DNA of 64,000 nt. Origin: Pratylenchus scribneri. Its lineage: Eukaryota; Nematoda; Chromadorea; Rhabditida; Pratylenchidae. The translations under genes and the position numbers were made by a program. The notes beneath the pieces are model-generated. The model ran no database searches and was not told where the DNA came from. It saw only the letters and a list, made by a program, of their open reading frames with translations. Below, piece by piece: positions 20,601-30,085 of the stretch. Location of the stretch: contig JAQSEB010000233.1 in the NCBI GenBank assembly GCA_030063045.1, positions 267,819-331,818 of the forward strand. Direction: 5' to 3'. Each line of letters opens with the position of its first letter. Position 1 is the first letter of the stretch.

Positions 20601-23600
20601 TTGATGCCGAATTGGGGTGGATTCTCGTCGATATTCAAGTCGGCGGTTTGGCGAATCCACTCTTCGTTTTCTCGGCGATGGCGTACGAATATTCTCATGA
20701 TTCTTTGGTTTATCCATTTTGCGTTGTTTTGATGGCATTTCAATTGGCCTTGCGCTTCGTTTTGAACTCGTAGCTTGCATTGATGAACTTTGTCCTTTCT
20801 TTGAATTGTCCACCGATGGTGCCAGAATACTTTTCCTTGGTTCGATCGGCTTTTGTTTGCTTTCATCAAGGTGAGGTATTTTGAACCCTTTAAGAGTTCC
20901 TTTCTTTGTTGGACTTTCTTTTTCCAATGATTTTGGCTCTTCTTCAATTATTTCTTCTTCATAGTCCAATTCAATGGCTTCTTCATCGTCAGGATATTTG
21001 CGATTGAATTTCCGTATGCCCATGTATTCTTCAAATAAATGGTCCCACGGTGGATATGGTTGTTTATTTTGATATTTGCTCATATGGTTGTCAGCAGCTA
21101 TGAGACTATCCCGGAGCTCTTGGTTGAAATGTGCTTCGCCCTGGCTCCAGTGATATTCCCATTCTTCTTGCAAGTCGGGCGCAAGTCGGGAAGGTCCCAT
21201 TGGAATGGCATCATCGTCCTCATCGAAGTAGTTTAGATCACTTTGTTTTTCGCCGAGATAATTTAAACGGCTTATGATCTCTTGCGATAAATGTGGGAAT
21301 GGCGTAGTCATTTCGATTAGAGGACAAGCAAATTCTGGTTGAATTGGTTCACGTTCGTTGGTGATTTCTAAATTATAGATTTGATTGATTGCCCGATTTA
21401 GTTCCTTGTTTATTTGAATTTTTGGAAAAAGTTTTGTGATCATTGATTGATCATGCAGGAAGATTGTATTTTGAGAGCTTTCCAGGACTTCGGAATCTCC
21501 GAGAGGTCCCTTGCTTTTCCAAATTTCGAACCCTTCAGGGCCATCTTTGTAGAGTCTCAGATCTCTGATCTGGCTCTCAGTTGGAGGAAATTGCTTTTGG
21601 GCTTTTCCAATCAGGAATAATTCGGCCAACTTGAATTCTTGAGCAGTAGGGAGCTTTTCATTTTGCATATGCAAATGAATTTGCTTCAGGAAAGAATCTC
21701 CCATAATGATGTCGATTGATTTGTTGATTTGTTTAAGAAATCTCAAAAATTGAACTGTATTTTCTTTCATTTGTTTCCATTGACAAAAGCGTTGATCATT
21801 AGTGAGTGAAACTTGTTTTGACTTATCAGCCGTTTTATTGCTTATTTCGAGTTGTATTTTTTCATCTGCATTGATATCTGAAGGAATTTCCTTGCCAGAA
21901 TCGTTTATTGGATTGGTTTCATGCCAATATTCATCTTCGACAATAAATTCAAATTTAGAATTTTCTGTTTCGTTGAGTTCGATTGATTGAGCTGAAGTGA
22001 TCCGTTTCACTTCAAGCTTTTGTAGAACATATGCCACTTGTTCCTTTCGCTTTTTCTTCTCTTCGGTTTCAGAATCGGAAGAATCAGATTCCGATTCGGA
22101 TTTGTTGGGTTTGCATCGTCCCCATGGTTTCAATTGAATTCGTTTTTCGCCTTCAGGATTGCAGGTGCATGGCGAACTTTTGCGAAGATAAGCACAGATG
22201 CAAGTGAGTTCTTTGCCAATTTGCCGGAATTCCATACATCGACAATGGCAATTGCGAATGGGCATTGGAATTTGAATGCGGTATTGTTTTGTTGATATGG
22301 GTGGCGATTTTCTGATTCGCCTTCGTGGAATTTCATCTGAATCGGATGATTCTGAATCTGAATCCGAATCTGAAGAAGTCCATTGTTTAACATATGCAGG
22401 CAAAACTGGTTTCGACTTGAGCATATTTGAAACTTCATTCGAAGGCCTTGGCATTGGTTGCGATGACCTTGGTTGATGATCGGAATCTAAGTCACTTTCT
22501 TCAGATTCACTGCTCCAATCGCATTCGGAGGATGGGTCTGGATCACCAGGCCTGTCACTGTCATAAAGGACAGCACCGCAGAACATAATTTGCGGATTTT
22601 CAGCATTTGTGTAAGTTGCTGTTGACTTTTTGATTCGTCCGGTTTTGCCGGAACCACTGAGAATCTTGCCCAGTCGAGATTGACTCAGTGTGAAGCCGCT
22701 TGGGAGCTTCTCAATTGGATTGATATATAAATCGTTGAAATGATCAATTCCAAGCATCAAGTCAGGTTCCCTCATGTCTTGGGGAAGTGCAATTCGTTTC
22801 TTGCGCAGCTGATCTTCTTCGATCGAGCTGAGGGCCACGATTGGCATTTTGTTGAAAATGAATTTCATTTTGTTTAGGGTGAAAATCATTTTTTCACCAC
22901 CGTCGCACAAGAGTCCAATTTTGACGCGATCGCTCAAATAGCGTTTCTCATTTGGATCACCGAATGAAGTGAGGTAGCATTCCTCCTTTTCAATTGCTTC
23001 CAATTGAAGTTGTTCAGCAGCTCGGGCCGAAATGAATGAACGTTGTGATCCATTGTCTATGAAGACTGAAGCTATCATAGATTGCCGGGGATTAGCCGGA
23101 TTGAAAATTGTTGCCTCCGTTGTCATGAGGAGGGCTTTTGTTAGCTTCTCCCTTGATAGGAGTACCTGGTCATGGGTTTCTGGCTCTTTTGGCTTGGCAT
23201 GATTGCAGCAAGCACATTTTGTGGACTCTTCACTAGACGAAATTGAATCGTATTGTGCCTCTGTTTGTGTTTCCAGAGTTGGTGCGGCATGTTGAATTGG
23301 TTTTGGGCAGAGAGCGGTTGGGTGGCTCGCCTTGCATTTGAAGCAGGTCGCAGGCCGTGGACAATTGCCAGAAATGTGTCCATTGTGAAGACAGCGCCAA
23401 CAGAGATTTTTGGCTTTGACTATCTCCTTTCTTTGTTCGAGTGTGCTATATTTTGTGCAACGGTCATGCCAATGTTTTTGTTCGCAAAATGCGCAGGGGC
23501 TCGTGGGTTGGCCTTTATTCTGCACAGTTCGGGTTGAATTTGAGTCTGATGAATCCGACACAAGCGGAGTTCGGCTCGGGGCCGGGGCACTGGCCCTTCT

Positions 23601-24010
23601 TTTGATAGGCTTTCGCGCTCGATCGCCTTTGGATTTGTTTTGTTGCTGGCTTTCGACCGATGCATTGATGAATGTTCGCTCTCTTCCTTGCGGTTGATTT
23701 CCGCTCCCCCTATTGCGAGGGTTGTCATATCCTCTATTGCGAGGTGACATTCTTGACAATTGTTGCTGGGGCTTTTGATTGGATTGGCCTTTTTGATGAC
23801 CATATTCATCCATCACTTCTCGAATGTTGCTTTCTCGTCGAACAGCGTCATTCAAGGTTTGAAGGAACTTGGTTGTGTTCCAATTTTCTGGATCCTCGGC
23901 CTTCTTGACCAGGATCGTGCGCAGAAATTGCGGATTGAGCTTCTTTTCCAAAGTGAGGTACACCATTGGGCCTTCGGTGTCCTCTCCGAGAGTGCGCAAT
24001 TCTCTCGTGA
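17607..24010 (-). CDS. Gag C-terminus, zinc knuckles, aspartic protease, unknown region and env-like ectodomain
   Basis: One open frame of about 2,130 residues from the nested insertion point to 17607. (Residue numbers count from a chance ATG at 24092 in the nested LTR.) Residues 28-90 complete Gag (ELRTLGED ... LNDAVRRE). Three Cys/His knuckles lie at about 198-267 (CAFCEQKHWHDRC, CWRCLHNGHISGNC, CFKCKASH). The protease (about 315-480) has FIDNGSQRSF as active site and LMLGIDHF downstream, typical of BEL DUF1758 enzymes. Residues about 490-1500 are Ser/Asp/Glu-rich stretches plus a Cys cluster (CHCRCMEF) and a folded-looking part of unknown kind; no polymerase motif appears. From M1507 comes a hydrophobic signal peptide (MLRFVPMLLTFLMLFAMIF), a threonine-rich mucin-like stalk (about 1620-1690), a Cys-rich ectodomain and a furin-like RGKR site near 2008. 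The envelope resembles glycoproteins captured by BEL elements from RNA viruses; the class is uncertain. Confidence 0.8.
24006..24010. repeat. target site duplication (left) of nested LTR element
   Basis: CGTGA directly before TGTCGAAAAC; the same five bases follow the other end at 28150-28154. Confidence 0.92.
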
Positions 24011-24602
24011 TGTCGAAAACAAGAAAAAGTTGGTTTCCAATTAGTGGGTCCCAATTCGTTCCAATCCCAAATTCCCTCGAAATTGTACACAAAATAAATG
24101 ATGAGCAAATTTATTGAAATGCAATTGAAATGTGTGAAAATGCAATTGAAATGTGTGAATGCAATTGAAAATGTGTGATGAACAAAATAATAGAAATTGG
24201 TGATGAAAATAAAATTGTTGACGAACAACGTTAAAGCATTTTGGTTGGTTTGTTGAATTTAAGTGAAGTCAAAGTGAAGTGAATGAAGAATGCACACGGA
24301 GGAAGAACAAACTCCTTATCATCATTCTTCATCGCCACAAACGGCGGATATTCACATCGCCGCAAACGGCGGATATTCTTCCTGGGAAAGGTGGCCAATC
24401 CCGCCTCTTTATGCTTCAAGCAGCAATAGAAATGAAAATGATCAATGAACATTGAAATGGGCGAAAAATGTGGAAATAAAATAATTAAAAAATGGAAAAT
24501 AAAATATAAATAAAAATATCAAAAATAATCAAAATTCATCATTTTTCGCTCATTTCCAACACTCCCCATTTGATAAGATTTTCTTTCGGCTCATTCTTGA
24601 CA
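24011..24602 (-). repeat. nested element 3' LTR
   Basis: 592 bp. Inside are three tandem copies of a 19-bp word containing TGCAATTGAAATGTGTGA (24118-24180) and two copies of a 24-bp word with ACGGCGGATATTC (about 24330-24378). A second copy of the purine tract lies 41 bp inside the LTR (24560-24573). Confidence 0.94.
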
Positions 24603-24819
24603 CTCCCCATTTGAAAGGTCCATTCGGCACATTGACACATGACCATATTGGCACATTGTTTGCACATAAACATTTGTCGCATTGTTGTCATTTGCCCATT
24701 CATGCACATTGTTGGCAATTGACGCCATTGAGAAGAAAGAGGCATTGAATGAGCACCATTGAGCAATTGAGGAATCATTTCCAAACCTGAAATTTGTCGT
24801 TGAGCAACCAACTGCTCAC

Positions 24820-27312
24820 TTAATAAAAAATCACATATTGCCTTCCAAACGGCATTATTTCCACAAACGAAATTAATAACCTATCAATCAGGCATGCTTT
24901 TACTAACAAATTATTTTGAAAATTTGCCAAAAACTCGAACCTTTTGCATTGTTTTCGAATCAAAAATTGAAGCTCGAACGCTTTTATAAATTCAACTTTT
25001 TGTTTTTTGGTTTCGATTTTCATTCCATAGAATACCTCCCCACTTAATTTAATTAAGCTCGAGTAATATTCTTTTAATGAATTCGTCTTCAATTTTTGAC
25101 GACTGGATGCCACAATTTTGAATTGTTTTAGCCCAATTTTTGAATTTGGTTCAAGCAAACTTGATTTATTCATGCAAATTATTTCTGAAACTCTTTCTTT
25201 ATTTATCTCAATTTCGAAAAATTCATTCAGGACTAACCATAATTTAGTCATTTTGTCAGATTTTGGACAATATTTATTGGTGGTTGGACAAACCCAATGA
25301 CATAAAAATAAATCAAAGTGTTCACTAACGAACGAATTTTGTTCCAAAATAGTCGACTTTTTCAATTTTTTCCCACTGGTCAATAAAAAACCTGTTTTAT
25401 TTTCTTCGTTATCTGGTTCCCCAGCTTGATCAATTGCTTCCAATGTTATGGCTAATTCATTTGCCGATTCTGCATTTGATTTTGCTGAATCATTTTCACT
25501 CAAACGTGATGAAGTTTGCATTGTTTTCGGATATTTAAATCTTTTCCAAATTTTAAATGTGCTTAGCCAAACCCAATTCTTAAAGAATTGATTATCATTA
25601 ATTCTCTTTCTAGTGAATACATTATTCTTAAGCGATGTTTGCTGTTGATAATCAAACTTATTTTTCGCCTTTTTATTTGACTTAATCATCAGCTCAAGCG
25701 CTTTATTTAAACAAGAAGAAAATGGGTTTGATTTCGATACAAACTCGCTTCTGTAATTCAGACTCTTTTCAAGTTCATTATTTCTTTCAGTATTTTCCTC
25801 ACTAAAAGAACTATCTATTTTCTTATTTAATCCGCAAACGGATTTTGCTAACTTTTCTTTAATGAATTTGCGAAATATTCCAATCTCTTTAGGCTTGTCA
25901 TGCACTAACGCAGTTTTTCTCAGAAATTTATTTGGGAATTTAATATTCTCATCCATCAAACTGGACATTTTAATTGGTAATTTAGTTTCTGTTAAATGAA
26001 AATTAAGTGAAACCTTAGTTTCACCCTTCCCATCATTAACTTTCATTAATTTTACTTTAAATGTCCCACTAACGGGATTTTTCATGTTTAATTTTGCATT
26101 TTTCAAACCTTTATCATGAGCTGATTGCACAATTTCATTTGGTTCTATGACATGCAAATTGGCAATCAAAGCATTACATTTGTTCTGCGGTTCGATTAAA
26201 TTTTGCAAATGAGATCCAAATAGCTGTTGATTTTGGTGAACTGATTCCGCTTTATTTATTTGTGTCGATTTTTTAATTGAGCCACTAACGACTAATTGTT
26301 TTGCTTTAAAGTATTTGCGCAGTCTATATTTTAATCCACTGTACGAAGCTTTCTCTCTAACGAGAATTGATGAACTTGGCTTTAAATTTTGTTTTTGAAT
26401 TAGAATGTCCCTTCTAATCGAACTAGAATTGTGATTATTTTGTTCTTGAAAGTTTTGATTAGGCTGAATATCCACGCTTTTTTGATCCTGTAATTGTTTC
26501 TTTTCATCAATTTTGATGGTCTGATTCACTGATAATTTAATTTTTGAAACGTTTAGCACCAAACTGCATGGTTCAAAATTATCATTAGCCTTTTGCAAAT
26601 TGAATTTTGAATCAATATTGGTCAAACCAAAATTTTTTGGATCTAAAGTTTTGAACCATCTTCCTTCATTTTCGAACATTTTTAGAAGGAAATCGATAGC
26701 TATGTCATATTCTTCTTCTGTTCTCCCTACCCATTCTAAAAGAGGTTGGGCTGAATCTTCAAAGTTTCTTTCTAACAGTTCAAACTTTTCCAAATTGGTT
26801 AACGAATTATTTTGATGCACTAACGCATCAAAAGTTTCCCAAAATGGAATCCAATCTTCCCGTGACCCTGAAAAAGTCCGAAGTCTAATTTTGGTCTTTT
26901 TCTTAGCCTTTTCATCTGATTCAAGCTTTTCGAACAAAGCCAAAGCGTCATTATCCATTTTTGATTCCAAAATTTTAATCCTTTTTTCCCAAATGATGAT
27001 TTTTTCTGTCAAAGATTCCAAAAGTTTTGGGATTTTTAATTGGTTGACCCATTCTTCGAACGAATATTTAATTTGTTCCCTTTGCGCTACTATCGCCTTT
27101 CTCACAAATTCATTTGCTTGCCATTGTGCATCCAAGATTCTTTGCTCTAACGCAATTAGTTCATTGCAATGTTGTTTGGCGCGAAAATATTGGCAATTTA
27201 TTTGATTCTGGGTTGATGTTGGCCCAAGGGGTTCGGGTAGAGCCTTAGCTAACAAGGCGTTTGCATTAATAGCACACCCCTGAATGATTAATTTGGTCGG
27301 TGAACTCATCAC
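24820..27312 (-). CDS. Gag-like protein of nested element (830 aa)
   Basis: An uninterrupted 830-residue frame. Residues 1-130 are helical and charged. About 145-230 match the BEL/Pao Gag (DUF1759) pattern: LRTFSGSREDWIPFWETF, then NLEKFELLERNFEDSA and YDIAIDFLLKMFENEG. The rest (about 235-830) is Lys/Asn/Ser-rich and low in complexity, with no zinc knuckle or protease motif; it ends with a short Cys/Trp-containing part (LCHWVCPTTNKYCPK, about 665). The ATG at 27312 is preceded by the repeated leader. The CGTTAG(T/A)G octamer occurs seven times within it on the coding strand in more than one frame. The open frame suggests a young copy. Confidence 0.8.
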   Translation of the reverse strand: MMSSPTKLIIQGCAINANALLAKALPEPLGPTSTQNQINCQYFRAKQHCNELIALEQRILDAQWQANEFVRKAIVAQREQIKYSFEEWVNQLKIPKLLESLTEKIIIWEKRIKILESKMDNDALALFEKLESDEKAKKKTKIRLRTFSGSREDWIPFWETFDALVHQNNSLTNLEKFELLERNFEDSAQPLLEWVGRTEEEYDIAIDFLLKMFENEGRWFKTLDPKNFGLTNIDSKFNLQKANDNFEPCSLVLNVSKIKLSVNQTIKIDEKKQLQDQKSVDIQPNQNFQEQNNHNSSSIRRDILIQKQNLKPSSSILVREKASYSGLKYRLRKYFKAKQLVVSGSIKKSTQINKAESVHQNQQLFGSHLQNLIEPQNKCNALIANLHVIEPNEIVQSAHDKGLKNAKLNMKNPVSGTFKVKLMKVNDGKGETKVSLNFHLTETKLPIKMSSLMDENIKFPNKFLRKTALVHDKPKEIGIFRKFIKEKLAKSVCGLNKKIDSSFSEENTERNNELEKSLNYRSEFVSKSNPFSSCLNKALELMIKSNKKAKNKFDYQQQTSLKNNVFTRKRINDNQFFKNWVWLSTFKIWKRFKYPKTMQTSSRLSENDSAKSNAESANELAITLEAIDQAGEPDNEENKTGFLLTSGKKLKKSTILEQNSFVSEHFDLFLCHWVCPTTNKYCPKSDKMTKLWLVLNEFFEIEINKERVSEIICMNKSSLLEPNSKIGLKQFKIVASSRQKLKTNSLKEYYSSLIKLSGEVFYGMKIETKKQKVEFIKAFELQFLIRKQCKRFEFLANFQNNLLVKACLIDRLLISFVEIMPFGRQYVIFY

Positions 27313-27337
27313 TGAATCATTAAAAATCCCAAAATAT

Positions 27338-27482
27338 TTCTTAACAAACTAAGAATTTTGACTTTAATCAAACTAAAATTTAGAAATTTATTCTTTATCC
27401 AACAAAGAAAATTGACCTTTTCGAACAAAGAGTTTTGACTTAAATTTCCAAAAATTTATTCCTTAACAAACTAAGGATCCTC
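27338..27482 (-). repeat. degenerate tandem repeats in nested element leader
   Basis: Four diverged units of about 30-50 bp between the primer-binding site and the Gag start, built on AACAAACTAAGAATTTTGACTT-like sequence on the plus strand (AACAAACTAAG, CAACAAAGAAAATTGACC, GAACAAAGAGTTTTGACT, AACAAACTAAGG). Confidence 0.6.
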
Positions 27483-27535
27483 CCACTTTATTTTTTAAAA
27501 AATTCGAAAAAATAAACCCACTTTTTCCAGCCAAA

Positions 27536-27555
27536 GGTTCCGGTCCGAGTCGCCA
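27536..27555 (-). other. primer-binding site of nested element
   Basis: On the minus strand TGGCGACTCGGACCGGAACC begins two bases inside the right (5') LTR. TGG is the complement of a tRNA CCA end, and the rest looks like the complement of a T-arm; the tRNA was not identified. Confidence 0.75.
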
Positions 27556-27557
27556 CT

Positions 27558-28149
27558 TGTCGAAAACAAGAAAAAGTTGGTTTCCAATTAGTGGGTCCCA
27601 ATTCGTTCCAATCCCAAATTCCCTCGAAATTGTACACAAAATAAATGATGAGCAAATTTATTGAAATGCAATTGAAATGTGTGAAAATGCAATTGAAATG
27701 TGTGAATGCAATTGAAAATGTGTGATGAACAAAATAATAGAAATTGGTGATGAAAATAAAATTGTTGACGAACAACGTTAAAGCATTTTGGTTGGTTTGT
27801 TGAATTTAAGTGAAGTCAAAGTGAAGTGAATGAAGAATGCACACGGAGGAAGAACAAACTCCTTATCATCATTCTTCATCGCCACAAACGGCGGATATTC
27901 ACATCGCCGCAAACGGCGGATATTCTTCCTGGGAAAGGTGGCCAATCCCGCCTCTTTATGCTTCAAGCAGCAATAGAAATGAAAATGATCAATGAACATT
28001 GAAATGGGCGAAAAATGTGGAAATAAAATAATTAAAAAATGGAAAATAAAATATAAATAAAAATACCAAAAATAATCAAAATTCATCATTTTTCGCTCAT
28101 TTCCAACACTCCCCATTTGAAAAGATTTTCTTTCGGCTCATTCTTGACA
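27558..28149 (-). repeat. nested element 5' LTR
   Basis: 592 bp, the same internal repeats as the 24011 copy, two visible base differences. Followed by CGTGA (28150-28154). Confidence 0.94.
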
Positions 28150-28154
28150 CGTGA
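28150..28154. repeat. target site duplication (right) of nested LTR element
   Basis: CGTGA, matching 24006-24010. Confidence 0.92.
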
Positions 28155-28985
28155 TGCGTTCCAACTCCAAAAGCATTCCATGGGTTTTGGACAGATTTTC
28201 GGCTCTTGGCAGGTTGGACAATTCAGCATGGAGTGTGCGAACATAGCTTTTCTCATCTCCATATGTCTCCTTCAGGAGCTGAATTGCATCTGAATAGTTG
28301 CGATCTTCCAGTCGAAATCCGCTGATGAGGGCTTTGGGTTCCCCTTCAAGTAGCGAGCGCAACAAATTCAGTTTTTCGGCATCATTGCCGACTTGGTGTG
28401 GACGGCACTTCGGAAGCTTTCCCAGAACTCGGGCCAATTTCGACGATCACCCTTGAACGGGCGGATTTGTAAAGTTGGCAGCGCATAAATGGTCCCGAGT
28501 GGGGCTTGAGCATTGGGCGCAATGTTGACATTTGCGCCAGCCGTGGCGGCGGCTAGAGCTTGAGCATGGGTGATTTCAGCTGCCCGCTGTTCTTGGTCAG
28601 CTTTCAATCGAAGGATCTTTCCCTGGGCCGAGACTTTTCCAGCCAAAGTTTGCAATCCATCAAGCTTGATATATATAGCTTCAACCGCTTCAGCAACTTT
28701 GTATTTGGTTTGGAAAGCGGTATACTTTTGATCTTCATCGCCACCGGCGGCACCCAGTTTGCGGATCAAGTCACTCCAATTCTCATTTCCAGTGCGGACA
28801 TCGTCGATTGCGACGGAGGCGGTTACCATTTGCTTCTTGATCAACTCAAGTTGCGCTTCGTAAAGGGCCCAATTTTCCAAGGTGGGTTTGGCATTATCGA
28901 CCTCAATTTCGAGCGCAACTGAATCTTGGACGTGCGATCCAGCGCGAAGGGCATTAATGATTTTGTTTTGGATTGGTCCAGACAT
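28155..28985 (-). pseudogene. Gag N-terminal part of outer element, frameshifted and split
   Basis: Starts at ATG 28985. The first about 150 residues are helical and Ala/Gln-rich. A DUF1759-type Gag region follows: LQIRPFKGDRRNWPEFWESF, then LNLLRSLLEGEPKALISGF and YSDAIQLLKETYGDE. One base is missing near 28370-28395, so the first frame stops after MMPKN while the second carries on. The nested element then interrupts it at LERIT, and the continuation RELRTLGED lies across the insertion at 24010. Gag would form the particle that packages the RNA. Confidence 0.82.
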
Positions 28986-29648
28986 TTTAGAGTCGAAAAA
29001 TGTCTTGAGAGTTGAATCAGTTTTTCAAGAGCTTACTTGTAACAACAAGTGGCTCTGTTTGTGAGTTGAAAAGTTGTTCAAGAGCTTACTTGTAACAACA
29101 AGTGGCTCTGGGAGTAAATTTTAGGAGAGCTTACTTGTAACAACAAGTGGCTCTTTTGCCTTTTTTGGATGGATTTTTATTTGACCAATTTACACGAAGG
29201 TAAAAGGGTCTCAAAGTTTTAAAAGACAGAAATACACGAAGGTAAATGTGTCTTTTCTCAATCCCAAATTTTACTTTTTTATCCCACAAATTTACTTGTC
29301 GAGGGTTGACGGGCTCAGCAAGTGGCAAAGGGCAAATGCAATTGACAGTTGTTTGACAGGGCACAGCAAAAGTCACGTCGGGGCCACCAAATTTCTGTCG
29401 GGGTTAGCAGGGATTAGCCTTCCACAAACAGAATATTATCCGGGTTCGGAGCCGGTTGTTGCGTGAGGAATTAAACTAAGTTAACTCGGAGGTTAATTAG
29501 TCTCTGAGGAGAACTTTTGCTGTGGATTTGATTGGAAATGGACTTTGGGTTGGTTTGGATTGAGTTGAATTGAAGTGTTTTTGGTTTTATAAATTTTATC
29601 CGATTGTAAAACTGAGGTTAAACTGGGGGTGAAATGACAGAATTCAAG
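28986..29648 (-). promoter_or_regulatory. 5' leader of outer element with repeated hairpins
   Basis: 663 bp between the 5' LTR and the Gag start. It carries three identical 29-bp inverted repeats and two copies of a 21-bp word with TACACGAAGGTAAA (29191-29211 and 29233-29253). Packaging or dimerisation signals normally lie in this part of a retroelement RNA. Confidence 0.55.
29028..29154 (-). repeat. three identical 29-bp hairpin units
   Basis: Copies at 29028-29056, 29081-29109 and 29126-29154. Each has AGAGC and ACTTGT on the left arm, AACA as the loop, and ACAAGT and GCTCT on the right arm, with one to two unpaired bases between the stem halves. All three copies are identical although the sequence between them is not. 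Confidence 0.9.
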
Positions 29649-30085
29649 GGGGTTTATAAAGGCAATAAAATGCTCGGGTGATGTGTGAACTGCCGAAACT
29701 TTATAGGCAAAAAAGCGATAACATTTGATTTGAGAGGGAAAAAAGAGTCATATGAATGTTGGATTATAGGCAAAAATAGAATCAAACAAAGGAATTTTGC
29801 AAGGTTTTGCAAGGAATAGATTAATCGTAACAGAATTATAGGGAGAATTGGGCTGATATGAAATTGTAGGGGAAATCAACATCCGTGAATTTTGTTTGGT
29901 AAAATGGGCAAAATGGGTGTGGAGGAGGAGAGAAAGAATCAAATGACATTAAAATAGGGAAATTGGTAATGGGGTGATTGGGACAGGGTGATACGGAATT
30001 TTATGTTAATCATATGAATATTTTCCTCTCATTTCATCATTCCGTTTTGGTCCCAATCCATTGGGCCAACGCATTCCGCGACACT
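29649..30085 (-). repeat. outer element 5' LTR
   Basis: 437 bp, one difference from the 16424 copy. It ends directly in a host coding sequence at 30086. Confidence 0.93.

Larger units (their letters stand above)
24011..28149 (-). mobile_element. nested LTR element, Gag-only, inserted into gag of the outer element
   Basis: 592-bp LTRs at 24011-24602 and 27558-28149 with two visible differences, ends TGTC...GACA, and a 5-bp target duplication CGTGA. Orientation is minus: a primer-binding site lies inside the right LTR and a purine tract (AAATGGGGAG on the minus strand) inside the left one. The 2,955-bp interior encodes a single 830-residue protein with a DUF1759-like Gag part, and no protease, reverse transcriptase or integrase. 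Removing one duplication and the element restores the outer gag frame exactly. It must depend on enzymes from other elements. Confidence 0.93.
16424..30085 (-). mobile_element. LTR element of BEL/Pao type with Gag, protease and env-like gene but no recognisable pol
   Basis: Two 437-bp LTRs (16424-16860 and 29649-30085) that differ at one base (16670 C against 29895 T) enclose a minus-strand coding region. Order from the 5' side: leader with repeated hairpins, Gag (DUF1759-like), zinc knuckles, DUF1758-like aspartic protease, a long unknown region, then a secreted/membrane glycoprotein. With the nested insertion removed it is about 9.5 kb. No YxDD reverse transcriptase motif, RNase H or DDE integrase is visible in any frame between the LTRs. 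A clear target duplication was not found (TATTCTTCT on the left, AGATGAACG on the right). One-base LTR divergence means recent insertion, so mobilisation in trans is implied. Confidence 0.85.

Noticed and set aside
17607..24092. A start codon at 24092 for the long element ORF
   Set aside because: The ATG lies inside the nested LTR; the real Gag start is 28985 and the frame merely runs into the insertion.
24820..27312. The nested protein as an insertion of pol genes for the outer element
   Set aside because: It has its own LTRs, target duplication and primer site, and carries only Gag-like sequence.
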